Of a stretch of 58,000 nucleotides of DNA, positions 35,942 through 47,886 are shown piece after piece. The first letter of the stretch is position 1; the number at the start of each line of letters is the position of its first letter. The notes beneath the pieces are model-generated. The model did not search any database. It had not been told where the DNA came from and worked only from the letters and a program-made list of their open reading frames with translations. This DNA is from Diphasiastrum complanatum. Taxonomy: Eukaryota; Streptophyta; Lycopodiopsida; Lycopodiales; Lycopodiaceae. The position numbers were made by a program, and so were the translations under genes. Where the stretch lies: positions 100,560,200 through 100,618,199 of the forward strand of contig CM055092.1 of the NCBI GenBank assembly GCA_029204225.1, in the 5' to 3' direction.

Positions 35942-37317
35942 GTACGTGTCATACAATTTTCTTTCCATTTCATTTTCAAGATGTTTTTAAAGGAATATTC
36001 TTGTTAATACAAGTGAGCTTCAAAAATTAGAATTTTTTTATAGGAAGAAGAAATGTTTCAATCTGTTATTCTATGTTAGCATTGTGTCCTCTCTCCATAA
36101 TATTATTCACCATTTGCTCACATTTGATATAAATCATTTCATATCAAAATTTTTAGTTCAAAAATAGTTTTTCTGATTCATAATGTTCATTAAAAAAAAA
36201 AAACCCTTGTGCATTCTCCGACATTACCCTAAAAAAGACCAATCATGGAATATGTAATCTTTATTGCATGCATACAAAATAATAATTTGATATAATGGTG
36301 ATTAAGAGCATGAACTCATCAAGTATTAGAAACTAATTTTTTAAAACTTCAAAATATCGCTAGAATAATGTATAGTAAGAGACTTTACTAAAACCTTCAA
36401 AATCTCATTATTTTGGTTTTGTATATATGCCTTGTACACTCTTTTATCTAGGACAAAAATAACAAGAGGATTTTCTAAAATGGTATCCAAGCATTTCTGT
36501 GTGCCAAGTTTGAACTCCAAGAAGATTCTTCACTCTAGTATCAAATTGTGTCTATGTATGCAAGATCTGTAGCTATGAAAGGTGAATAAAAAAGAAGAAC
36601 ATGTACAATGCTTATATAAGAAAATATGTCATGTGGAAAAGCCATGGAGTTTTTCTTCAGAGTGTTCCAAAGAGTTTTGTGATTTTTTTAGTTAAATTCT
36701 TGTCTTAGCATCTTTTTGTGAATCTAGAACTTAAGAAACCTAAATGTATGGAAATCAATTCTGGAATCGACTGATTGAGGCATACATGATAGTTTATTCT
36801 GATAGTGACATCATTGTTTTTTGGCTTTATGATTGATAAAGATCGATTTGCATAGTTTTTTCTACAATTTAAAGAAGCTATCAACCATAGAGTATGGAGA
36901 ACTAGAAAGAAACTAAGCACACATCATAGAACTCCAAAAATTATGTGGAACAACTCAAGGGAAAATAGTACATATAGTAAGCACTAATTATTAGGGGGTA
37001 CCGTTGCTTGGTAAACTAGTTTGCAACTGTCCTGACTCATTGACTCAAGTGTCGTTAACATGACTCTCATAACTATAACATGTACTGAAAGTTAAAAATT
37101 GCTATTTATATTAGAAAAGTGAAGATTTAAGAAATGGGTCTTAGAAAAAGAGTACTAACTTCAAAAAAGTAGAAAAAACCATATAAATATGTGACTTGGC
37201 AAAAGTGCCAATTTGTAATTCTAGAATGAAGAATTAACCAAAAAATAATAATGGAAAGTGTCTCCATTTTTATTACATAAGAAACATAAGAAAATCACCA
37301 TCTTAAATTCTCTTGAC
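35942..37317. other. Intron 5 start: nothing recognised
   Basis: AT-rich, no frame above 71 codons with any domain. Beginning of the 21-kb intron. Confidence 0.5.
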
Positions 37318-38541
37318 TATTGAAATAACAACAAACTAACTCCAATAGATCCTAGAAATGATGGAGAGAACACAAAACAATCTATTGATTTCTAGCTTAT
37401 CTTGGGTTGAACTCCACTCTATGGCTCCAAAAATGTGCAAAAGGCTTCACAGGTGTGAGTGTATAGCCTACTCAGGCCTGAATACAATACCAACACCTTT
37501 AGATCAATTGAATCATTACAAGAAACCAAATGATCATAGCAATCAATACTCAAAATGTAGACAAAAACTAAGCATGAAGCAAGATCTCATTTGCTTGGGA
37601 AATCCCACATGAATATATACATAATCACCTTGGATCTGAGTATTTAGGATTACCTCTAACCCATTCATGACCTAAACCTAACATCTAATCTATTAGGTCA
37701 TAATATCCACCCTAATTGGGGTCGAGATCTTAAGATTCTTAAACATGATAAAAAATGCTATTTCTAGCTCCTACGAAATCTCTACCTTATCTATATACAT
37801 TTTGGCCTCATTCCGAAGGTGTCACAACAATTTTAGGCTTAGAATAATCATTATTGAAAAGATCCTAACCCAGTTGGCACGTGTGACATCTCACATCATG
37901 GCCAAATCACAATTTCCACGTGGACTTTACAAACTAGTTTGTGTTAATTCTAAACACTCCCCCTCAAAACTAGTTTGTAGGTAGCATAAACCTGCTTATC
38001 AAACCAAGGGCTGATCTTAGCTTGATAAATGCAAGTCTTTGAAGTGGTTTAGTGTGGATATCAACAACACAATCATTACTTGTTGCATGCTCCAAAGACA
38101 CCCCCTTAGATTGCACCTTTTCTCTCATAAAATGATGAGAGATCTCGATATGCTTTGATCTTGCATGGAAGATTGGATTTGTTGCAAGGTGTTGAGCTGA
38201 AATATTGTCATTACAGATGGTTGGATCAACACATAAGCTGATGAACTTCAGCTCCATTAGTAGCCTCTTGATCCAAAGTAGCTCTTTGGTTGTTGTTTTA
38301 GAGCTTTATAATCGGCCTCGATAGAAGAGAATGAGATAATCTCTTGCTTTTTTGACAACCAAGAAACAACCCCTTCACCAATAAATGTAGCATAGGCACT
38401 TGTAGACTTTCAATCCCTCTTATCACCTACAAAATTTGAGTCATTATATGCATGCAAATCAATTACATCCCCTCTATAGAGAATTCCATGATCTAGAGTG
38501 CCATAGAGGTATCTAAAGGTCCTTTTTGCACTTATAGGTGT
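37318..38541 (-). mobile_element. Ty1/copia RNase H, polypurine tract and 3' LTR
   Basis: Minus strand from 38541: copia RNase H with GTLDHGILYRGDVIDLHAYN, SWLSKKQEIISFSSIEADYK and CNDNISAQHLATNP, ending near 37970. It has several stops and shifts. A polypurine tract (TTTTGAGGGGGAG) leads to an LTR starting TGTTTAGAATTAACA at 37956 and running to about 37318. The left part of the element is cut at 38541 by gypsy sequence. The RT and integrase piece at 41916-44060 on the same strand may be its other half. Confidence 0.82.
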
Positions 38542-40195
38542 AGTGCTTAGTCAGAAAGATGACCAAAATATAGATTATCCAATTTGCTATGCGGGTAGGC
38601 AACTCGCTACATCAGAAAAGAATTATTCCGCTACAGAGCGAGAAGCACTAGGGATGATTTATTTAGTAAAGAAATTTAGACATTACCTTTTAGGATACCC
38701 TTTTCTTTTTCACGTAGATTATTATGCATTAAAACATTTAGTGAATAAACCTGATCTTTCAGGTAGAATAGCTAGATGGGTATTATTATTAGATGAGTTT
38801 AATTTTGAAGTAGAATTAAGAAGAAGCAAGGATCATCAAAATGCCGACTATATATCCCGCCTCCAAACAAAAAATCAATTAGAATCCATTTCTGATGAAT
38901 TTTCAGATAAACATATAATGTGTATTTAATCAAAACCATCAATTTAAAGGGACGTTATTAATTTTTTACAGGACCAGATATATCCTGAACATTATAACAA
39001 ACAGCAAAAAACTGTTTTTCTTTCTAAGGTAGGACCTTACACGATTGTAAATAGTATATTGTATAAATTAGGAGCTGAGGATAGTCTCCGCCGATGTTTA
39101 GAACCAACCGAGACAACCGTTGTAATAAGTGCATTACATGAGGAAGATTCGGGGGGTCACTATGCTCTTAAAAACACTGCAAAAAAGATTTTCAATGCTA
39201 AATATTGTTGGCCTACCGTCTATAGAGATGTTAAATTATTCATTACAAAATGTGATGCATGCCAGAGGATGGGGAAACCCAGCTTCACAACACATTGGCC
39301 GCTTACTCCAATTATTCCCTTAGCACCCTTGAGAAGTGGGGGATAGATTTTGTAGGGCCTATTAAACCGATCACACGTAAAACTTGTCGTCGTTACATAC
39401 TCGTTGTCATGGACTATGCTACCAAGATGGTAGAGGCCGAAGCCACAATTAAGAACGATGCTAAGACTGTAGCAAAGTTTTTATTCCAAAACATTATCAC
39501 GCGATATGGTTGTCCCTTAGAACTCGTTAGCGATAGGGGAACCCATTTTCTGAATCAGACCATAGAAGCCATGTTGTCATATTTTTCTATTACACATCAT
39601 CAAACCACTCCATATAATTCAAAAGCAAATGGGCTTACAGAGCGGGCAAATGGAATTCTATGTAAAATTTTGAATAAAGTAACGGAAACACATTCTTCTG
39701 ATTGGGATCAGAAGTTACCATCTGTCTTATGGGCATATAGAACTACTGAAAAGATTAAAACTAGGCAGACTCCATACTACCTTGTGTATGGAATGCATCC
39801 CATACTACCGATAGAATTCGAACTTCCGACGTTTTGCATTAGTAATAAAGAGCGAATGGATGAACACGATAGTCTCCGGGAGTGGATGATTTTTTTGACG
39901 CAACTGGAAGAGGATCGTCGTCTTTCATTAATCGAGATTGAATGAGTTCAGAATAAAAGAAAAGAAATTTTTGATCAATCCATCAAGAAAATAAAAACTA
40001 AACAAGGGGACTATGTGCTTCTGTATGATAACAGACACATGTTGTTTCCTGGAAAATAACATACCAGATGGATGGGACCATATAAAGTTATAGAAGTTTT
40101 TAATAATGGATCACTTCAGTTAGTTGATCTCCAAGGACATTTACTTGACACTCGAGTAAATGGTTCAAGGGTGAAAGTCCGATACATCAGTTTTT
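38542..40195 (+). mobile_element. Ty3/gypsy RNase H-integrase fragment
   Basis: Plus strand. RNase H (38543-38929) has CYAGRQLATSEKNYSATERE and DLSGRIARWVLLLDEFNFEV. Integrase follows, with the H2C2 zinc finger (ALHEEDSGGH, CDACQRMGKP; 39140-39290). After a one-base shift near 39325 comes the DDE core: D in EKWGIDFVGPI, D in LVSDRGTHF, E in LTERANGIL. The C-terminal GPF/Y module reads RWMGPYKVIEV, interrupted by stops at 39943 and 40057. Gag, protease and RT are missing on the left. All three catalytic acids remain, so decay is fairly recent. Confidence 0.9.
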
Positions 40196-40653
40196 GAAGG
40201 CCGTCATTTTTTGTCCAATTATATTTTTTTTACCGAAGTATTAGCGAAAATGCCAAAACTAGTTTACATTTAAGCGAAAATGCCGAAGCATGCTGCATTG
40301 TTTGTATTGCAAAATACCCGAGACCTTCGCTACATTTTATACTTTGCGAAAAACCCGACACTACATTGGAATTTACCATTCTAGAAATACGGAAATTGCG
40401 ACACTTATCTTCGCATTTTTCGGGATTTGTTACCTTCCGACACCTTCGCATTTTTCACATAATAATTTTCGCTTTGATTTACCAAGCGAAACATTCGTGT
40501 ATTTTGTTTATTTATTTATTTATTTATTTTTGTTTTTAGGACTAGACACTTTATTATTGATTATGTACCTTCAAAACGAAGGACACGCTTCCATTTAATA
40601 TTAGTCTAATCCACAGAAATACCATCAATACGTCTAAAACCTCAAACGCTTCA
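40196..40653. repeat. Array of GCGAAAA(A)TGC / GCATTTTTCGC motifs
   Basis: Between the gypsy integrase and the next ORF, a GCGAAAA core recurs on both strands: GCGAAAATGCC at 40244 and 40274, GCGAAAAACCC at 40346, TCGCATTTTTCGGG at 40411, TTCGCATTTTTCAC at 40445, then TTTTCGC and AAGCGAAA near 40467-40489. A (TTTA)n run is at 40507-40531. Probably control DNA of the element. Confidence 0.6.
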
Positions 40654-40753
40654 GTTGTTGTCACTACCACTTTCTATGATTCTTGCTCTCCGAATTGTAA
40701 ATTCTTGCGATCAAGCTCTTGTCTGCCATCGCTTGTTTACATCTGCAAGCACT

Positions 40754-41586
40754 ATGGCGATTGTATTCAAAACGCACCCAAAGCCAGTGATACCAGTATT
40801 ACAACCACTAGCTGTTCGAGTGCAAATCAAAGGTCTTCTTCAATTCAATCTATCAGTAATTCGTACTGATTTATGTTATGAGTTGATCCGCAATTTGGGC
40901 GAAACATAAGAAGGACATATTTCCACAACCGTCCGCAATCAAGAGATTGTTTTCACAGAGGGGTTTTACTGTCGTGCCTTAGGATTGCCTATGGATGACA
41001 ATATGCCAGTTACTAAACCAGATTTCATTGCGGAGAGCGGAGTTTTTCAAGAAGAGTCTTATCTTGAGAAATGGGGATACAAACTCTCTTACATAAGAGA
41101 CCCCAATCTCAAGAGCTTCGTTCGATTTGCTCTTGCTTCTATCTTCTTACCGGATCAAGAGTACACAATTTCAAATACCAATATGGGATACCTGCTGAGA
41201 GCTTTAAATGGAGAACAGATTGCCTTCGGACAGATTGCTTTCAAGCAATTCTGTAAATTAATAAAAGTTAATCAGTTCTCCAGGCTGGGTCAGCAGATGG
41301 GCATTTTATGTATGCAGACCTCACCCGAAAAGATACAGAGCTGAGTGAAACAAAGGCTGAGTTGGCCTATAGAAATGAGGAGCTTGAAGCAATGAATGTG
41401 GAGCTGAGCAGAAAAGATACAGAGCTTGAAGAAGCGAAAGGAAGGCATGATGCCACGCTCGAAGTGTTGGAAGAAATGCAAGAGCAGTCCAACGCCTTCG
41501 AAAGTGAGAACATACTGCTTAAACAACAACTTCAGACCCTGCAGGCTTCTTTGCAGGAGGAGAGACGAGTGCGAACTACTCTTTAG
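40754..41586 (+). pseudogene. Extra ORF downstream of gypsy integrase, ending in a coiled coil
   Basis: ATG at 40754 (MAIVFKTHPKPV). One frame to 41344 is broken only by TAA at 40907 and contains FYCRALGLPMDDNMP, ESYLEKWGYKLSYIRDPNLK and GYLLRALNGEQIAFGQIAFK. A shift near 41310 leads into a strong coiled coil with a repeated RKDTELSE/RKDTELEE unit (41308-41586). No catalytic motif. The position after integrase and the globular-then-coiled-coil plan resemble accessory or transposon-protein ORFs of plant gypsy elements, and the broken gene at 6474-9165. Function unknown. 41587-41915 downstream holds nothing recognised. Confidence 0.6.
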
Positions 41587-41915
41587 AGTAGTAATGCGGA
41601 GCTGAGTTGAGATTGATTGTGATATTGTTCTATCTACGTCACACACATTCCTTAAGTTATATTGAATTTCAGTTACTCTAACACGGATTTTCAGGCGACA
41701 CTAGCAAGTAATAATTCTGACTAGTGTGTGCTGAAAGATAAAGTAATTCTTACAATTACAAACCTTGACCAAATCGTTTCATCATTGGTGTTCCTGGATG
41801 CCAATTTCCCAAATAAATTTGGATAACCAGTTATGTCGCTATAATATTCATTGTGAACTTTATACACTCTAGTCTATTTATCATCATACATAAATTTACC
41901 ATGCAAAAGATGAGA

Positions 41916-44060
41916 TTATTCTCTCTCTTGGGCAACGATCAAACCTTTTATACTACGTAATTCATTGATTTTGTGGAAATCTATAACGACTAGGCCACCA
42001 CATATCCTCCTCCAAATAGCCATCAAGAAATGCATTAGACGCATCCATCCAAAATGAGAAGCAAGTGCTAGGATCAATCTTATTGTGACCATCTCTGGCC
42101 ACAAGTGCAAAAGTAACCTCATAGTCTATGCCCCTTTCTTGGGCATATCCTTTGGCAAACAACCTTGCCTTATGCTTGCTTACACTTTCATCCACATTTA
42201 GCTTGAGTTTGAAAACCCATTTGCATCCAATCACATTTTTCTTTATAGGTCTATCAACTACAATCCATGCACATTCTCCATCAATGCATTGTATTCATCT
42301 AGCATTGCTTGAAACCATTCTTTAGAACTCAATTCATCTTCTATACTTGAATCCAATCAAAACTTGAAATGAGTGCAAAGGATGAAGATGGATTAGCCTC
42401 GGCTTGCTTGCCTATTGATAAGTGAGGCTCCATTATTTCTCTTGATGACCTCCTTGGAGTGATTGGTACTCTTGGCTCTTGCTCCTCCTCAAGATCAAGA
42501 TTGTCTTGATCCTTAGCCACTTTCCTCTCAATGGAAGGGTTGGTTGAGCCATTCACAAGCTTATGAATTCTATTTTCATCAAAGATGAAATCTCTAAAAA
42601 ATGACAAACTTGTTGGAAGATGGAATGTGTACCTTGTATCCTTTCCTTGCATTGCCATATCCAAGCACAATCTCTTTGATGAAAGATGAATCCTCCTTTG
42701 TCCTTGTCTCCATAGGTATATGCACATAGGTATATGCATCCAAACACCTTTAAGTCCTTGAGATTTGTCTTCCTCCCATACAAGACTTCATAAGGTGTTT
42801 TTCCTTCAATAGAGCTACATGAAACTCTATTCATCAAGTGGTTAGCAAAATGAGGGCTTCTCCCCAAAATTAGTTTGGAAAACTAGCATCAAGCCTCAAA
42901 GCTTTAGAAGACTCACATAATGTCCTATTTATCCTCTCAGCTACCCCATTTTGTTGAGGGGTAGGACAAGAAAACTCTTTCTTAATCCCTTCTTGGTCAC
43001 AAAATTATTAGATTCATTGGAGATATACTCTTCACCATTCTCACTTCTAAAAGTCTTGATCTTGTAACCATGATGCTTTTCAACAAAGATTTTGAACTTG
43101 AGAAAGTTTTCAAACACTTGTGCATTAGATGTAAGCAAGGAAACTCAACAATACCTTGATCAATCATCTATGCATGTAACAAACATGGTGGCACCTCCAT
43201 TTGTCTTTGTACTTGTAAAGTGTACATCCGAGTGGATCAAATCAAGTGGATGAGTTGTCTTTGTGATGGAGATTGAGAATGGCTTCTTATGTGCTTTTGA
43301 AAGAGCACATGTTTCACACACCTTCTCCTCTCTTGCCAAGGACTTTGGAAGGCCTAAAGCAAGCTCCTCCTTGCACATGACCTCCAATGAGTTTGAGTTG
43401 ATGTGGCCAAGTCTTTTTGTGCCACAAATCAAAGCTTGATAACTTGCTCTCCTCGACTATAATCACAATGTTAGTTTCCATAAAAGGATCAAGCTTGAAC
43501 AACCTACCAAATCTTATGCCTTTTGCAATGATCCCCCCATCCTTCTTGATGTTACATACATCTGTGGTGAACTCCACAAGAAAACCATTGTCAAGCAATT
43601 GGCCTACACTAAGCAAGATTTTAATGATGCTAGGAATGTAAAGCACACCATCTATCTTGATCTTTTTTGAAGATCCCAAGCACAAAGGTATTGATCCTAT
43701 TTTTTCTACCTTACAAATTTGATTTGATAGGACCATCATAAGATGAGAAGGTCGAGAAGTACTTCCTCTTGCTTGTCATGTGGGAGCTAGCCCCACTATC
43801 TAACCACCAAGGTTCTTCTCCCTTCATGCTTGTATTTGAAAAACTTGACATCATTAGAGAGTCATCATGTGAGATCTCCTCTTTCTCTTAGCCTAGATTT
43901 GCTTGGCTTTCAGCTTGCTTCCTCTTGAAGCACTCGGAGGCATAATGCCCCATCTTTGCTACAAAAGTAGCACTTGATCTTTGACTTATCCTTCTTGGGC
44001 GTGCTTGAGCTTCAAAGTTGAAGATCCATCTTGATCTTCACTTTTGACTTGATTCTTATT
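41916..44060 (-). mobile_element. Ty1/copia zinc knuckle-protease-integrase-RT fragment
   Basis: Minus strand, read from 44060 leftward: a decayed CCHC knuckle (CYFCSKDG, about 43970), protease region (ILLSVGQLLDNGFLVEF), GAG-pre-integrase (RLGHINSNSLEVMC, CETCALSKAHKKPF), integrase core (DVHFT, KTFRSENGEEYISNES), its C-terminus (TPYEVLYGRKTNLKDLKVFG), a linker (RRSSREIMEP), and the start of RT (CKWVFKLKLN, FAKGYAQERGIDYEVTFA, ASNAFLDGYLEEDM). Frameshifts separate the parts. RT is cut near 41950. Confidence 0.88.
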
Positions 44061-44667
44061 GAATGCACCGTCATGTTACCAACTACACAAGACCAACATT
44101 GAACCAATAAGAAGGCTATTGCTATGTTTAAATCATGATGTTGTATGAATAAAACAAAGATCAATGGACCTTGTAGACCAATGATGTCAACCTATCACAC
44201 TTTATGGGCCATAATATCATACGAGTTTCAAAGATGTGTTGCATTGAAAATACAAGACGTGTTGCGCTACTAGTCATAAGTTTGACTTCGAAAATAATCC
44301 AAGTATTTCAACCAAAACATTGAGACCAAAGACATTGTCGAAAAATATGTGAACGTTCTTTATTAAGACTAAACCATTGGATATGCCCATCTCATCAAAG
44401 ACTATCACATTTACTAGCCATGACCTTTATTACACCATATTTCTAGCCACTACCTCAAGCTATCGCAGATCTTAGACAGACTAGAGTGACATCTACTATT
44501 TTTTATTATGCTCTCTACAAACATGTTTCATTGATATCTTTAGCTACATCAATTTCATATTGGTTTATATTTTTGTATATAGATTAGAGATGTACTACAC
44601 TCTCCAATATGAAACACTTGAAATGTACTTCTTTTAAGCTTGTGTACCCTAGTACTCTAAGGACATT

Positions 44668-44671
<4 letters not shown>
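44061..44671. other. Intron 5: nothing recognised
   Basis: No frame, element end or RNA gene seen between the copia fragment and the CT repeat. Confidence 0.5.

Positions 44672-44753
<82 letters not shown>
44672..44753. repeat. (TC)41 microsatellite
   Basis: Perfect 82-bp CT run. Confidence 0.97.
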
Positions 44754-44755
<2 letters not shown>

Positions 44756-45159
44756 GGATAGTATCTAATGTCGTATCACATTCTCTTGTTATACGTAGTC
44801 TAAACTTTCAAGCATATGCCCCTAACTTGTTTGAATCTTCTAGCAGGAACTTTTTTTGAAAGGTTTCTTCTCCGAACGGTCACGATTTACCCTTATCTCA
44901 TTGAACAGTTGCTATTTTTTTCTTCATACACAAGGCAAAGTATGGTTCTTTCTATGAAGTCTCACACTAAGCTTACTTCTAGCTACTTATACACAACTAT
45001 TCTTTGAAATATCTCCACCTCCTCTCTACTCTCTTCTTCTTCTTCATTATGCTCTCAAGTGTGTTCATGTATGCTTTGACAGCGCCCAACCACTATGACA
45101 GATCGTTTTTTCAAGCATTCCTTCATGTGTGGATATTCTTCATCATGTTTTGGTTTCAT

Positions 45160-45502
45160 ACTTATTTCAATTGGGTAGCGTGGAGTACCATCTCACTATT
45201 TCAGTTGGGTACCGCAGACTACCATCACTGAATTTTTGTTTTTGCTTCCCAACTGCCGTTCACAACAGACCATCACTATTGTTTGATGCTATGCACTCAT
45301 GATTTGCTTAAGTTTTGAGTATATATTGATGCGTTGAAAGCCAATGCCGATGACAGCCGCCTGGATCATGGCTATGCACACACATTTTTGCTGATTGATA
45401 AACACCCGATTGAGCATAAATTGATGCGTTGTAAGCCAGCGCTGATGATAGCCGTCTGTTGGATCATGGATATAGACACACATTTTTGTTGATTGATAAG
45501 CA
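45160..45502. repeat. Short tandem duplications
   Basis: Units of about 96 bp start ATTGATGCGTTGAAAGCC (about 45325) and ATTGATGCGTTGTAAGCC (45420); both end near GATTGATAA. A smaller pair (TCAATTGGGTAGCGTGGAGT / TCAGTTGGGTACCGCAGACT) is at about 45168 and 45200. 44754-45160 holds nothing recognised. Confidence 0.8.
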
Positions 45503-45619
45503 TAAATGATCAACCTCATGCGGCTGGCAACCACAAGGTTCACTTGTTTTGCTACTACAGTGATCCACATTGAGATATGTTTCCACTATTTTGCTACTAC
45601 AACGATCCACTTCTAATAT

Positions 45620-45910
45620 ATATTTGGAGCTAATTCATGGAGTTCAAGCCAAGATAAGCTAGGAATCAATGTATTGATTAGTAATCTAGCTTCTAGATCT
45701 TGTTTGGATCTTAAGTAGGTGCTTTCTCCATTATTTCTAGGATCAAATGGGATTATTTTGCTGCATTTTTATCATGATCTATATCAAGACTAGCTTCCAA
45801 ATCTAGCTTCTACTTGACAATCTTTGTGATTCCAAGCAAGAACAATCAAGAAATGATGATCCACGGCTTCAACGTGTCAAGTACAGCTACTGTACGGCCT
45901 GATATCAGAG
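45620..45910 (+). mobile_element. Copia LTR fragment and degenerate primer site
   Basis: TTTGGAGCTAATTCATGGAG, then CAAGCCAAGATAAGCTAGGA and ATTATTTCTAGGATC, match the end of the minus-strand LTR at 37318-37956, here in plus orientation. A changed primer site TGATATCAGAG is at 45900-45910. No gag follows. Confidence 0.5.
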
Positions 45911-46983
45911 AAATAGTTTACTTATGATTTACTAAGCATTCATCCACAAAGAAAGTGCTTAAGAGAGTCAAAACACCAAGATTGCTTCACAAACCAATGT
46001 TTCTCATCATTAGGTTCACAATGGATCCATCATGGATCAAGTACATAATCATTATAATCTCTCTCTAATCTGCATCTAGCACGTGTAAGACAGCTCATTG
46101 TACTTATCCATATCCACTTTGGATAAAATCTATCAAGTTTGAGACATCATCCATTGGTGGTTTGTGTTGACCTTCTAGATTCCTACAATCTAGGACCTAA
46201 CTCCTATAATTTAGGAGATGTCATATTTGACTCAAATGAAAGCTAATCGAAATGGATTTGAATATTACAAGTGTCAATTCACATGTGTGGATCCACATAG
46301 ATGTCAAAATACATCAAAAACCATGTGAAAATTGCTAAATTCTAACAGTTGCCCTAACACAATGGTTGACTATACTCAGGCAAATGTTTTTCTTCTTTTA
46401 TTGCAGCCTATATATCTACGTAGATTTCACACTTGCCCTTTTAAGTTTATACTAAACTAGGAATCGAGCTTGAGCACCCTTGGAAAGCATGGATATGTTC
46501 AGGCGTCTCGACATCATTATACAACCTGTTATATAATTTATACCTATTTAGCAAGCATCTTCTTGTTGGTTATATATATATAAATAAAAGAAATTATCAA
46601 TTGATATGCAAACACACTGATCAATATGGCTTTCGCCTTGAAACGGTAAAAAGATGGCTTAGCCTATCACTAATTTTCACACTTGAATGGGAAGAATGGA
46701 CTATGAGTTTCTATTTCAACTAAGCTGTTAAGTAGCAAAGCTTATTTTGTACGTGGATAACTGACATTCAGCATTGATACTTGTTTTCCTCACATACTAA
46801 CTTGTGTGGTTGTGTGTTGTGGGATGATGATAGGTACCAGCTGGATGTCTTGAAAAAAGTCTTGCTTTATGATGCTTTACTGTTCTATACTTCTCAGCTA
46901 TATTTATACCTTGTTGGCTTATGAATAAAGGTTTCAAAGGGTTTGGTCTTGCTTAAGCAAGAGGAACTATGTGAATGCTTTGA

Positions 46984-46985
<2 letters not shown>
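45911..46985. other. Intron 5: nothing recognised
   Basis: No supported gene or element; frames are short. Confidence 0.5.

Positions 46986-47072
<87 letters not shown>
46986..47072. repeat. (TC)n microsatellite
   Basis: 87-bp CT run about 260 bp upstream of the candidate exon at 47332. Confidence 0.97.
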
Positions 47073-47075
<3 letters not shown>

Positions 47076-47331
47076 GCATGACATGTACTTGCTCAAAAAA
47101 GCTCAATTTCAAAAGTGTTGTGATTTTATGAATTCAAAATTGGTGAATCATATTACTTTCTTCAAGAAAATTAAAGCCATACTAACTGGGACAATAGAAC
47201 AATGTATAGTCTATTCTCATAATATGCTATACAAAGAACAAGACATTCCCTTATGTAGAACGTAACAATGTTGCAATAATTTAGGTATCATTATTCAGGC
47301 ATGAGACTTATGTTAGTGTGTTTGCATCCAG

Positions 47332-47487
47332 GTGTTGAAATGCTTTTCGCATGACGACAAGGACTGCAAATTTGAAGATTCATGTACAATGCATAAATTT
47401 GTTGTATGGGGGAAACTCTTCAAAAAAAATTGGTCAATATATCGTCCATTGTTGAGAAGCTTAGCAATAGCGGACAAGAGAAAACTG
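47332..47487 (+). CDS. Candidate cassette exon of the ankyrin-KAP gene (uncertain)
   Basis: A 156-bp open segment between GCATCCAG (ends 47331) and CTG/GTATAT (47487/47488). It is phase 0 at both ends, so including it adds 52 residues without changing frame. It encodes VLKCFSHDDKDC... with FVVWGKLFKKNW and is more polar and codon-like than the DNA around it; the frame runs on to a stop at 47551. I recognise no domain. Exons 5 and 6 also join directly in phase, so this may be optional, a decayed exon duplicate, or chance. 47488-47886 holds nothing else. Confidence 0.3.
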
Positions 47488-47886
47488 GTATATATTCTTG
47501 ACTCTAGTGGGAGAGAAGAATACTTTGCGCTTTCACAACATTTTCTTTTTTGAGTTGGATATACATAATTCTAGATATTTGGCTTCGATGCATATTGAAA
47601 TGTAAAAACAAACTACAATATGGGGATGATATGAGAAAAAGATGAGAGAAAATGAAGGAAAAACATTTATATACATAAAAAAATTAAATATATTGTGTCA
47701 TTAAACACTGAATACTAAAATTTTGACCTAAACAACATTCTCAAACACCAAATCATTATTTAAAACATGTTCAAACTTAATGGAAATGTGTTAGTATTCT
47801 CCAAAGGATGAACAACAACTTTATGTTAAAAAATGAGATTTGAGGACCATGAAAAGATCTACAACGACCTCTATGCATGTGAGGTT

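Noticed and set aside
46894-47131. ORFs with Arg-Glu or Ser-Leu repeats
   Set aside because: Both are translations of the CT microsatellite.
47332-47553. An independent small gene
   Set aside because: No promoter, no ATG at the start and no domain; better treated as an uncertain exon of the host gene.
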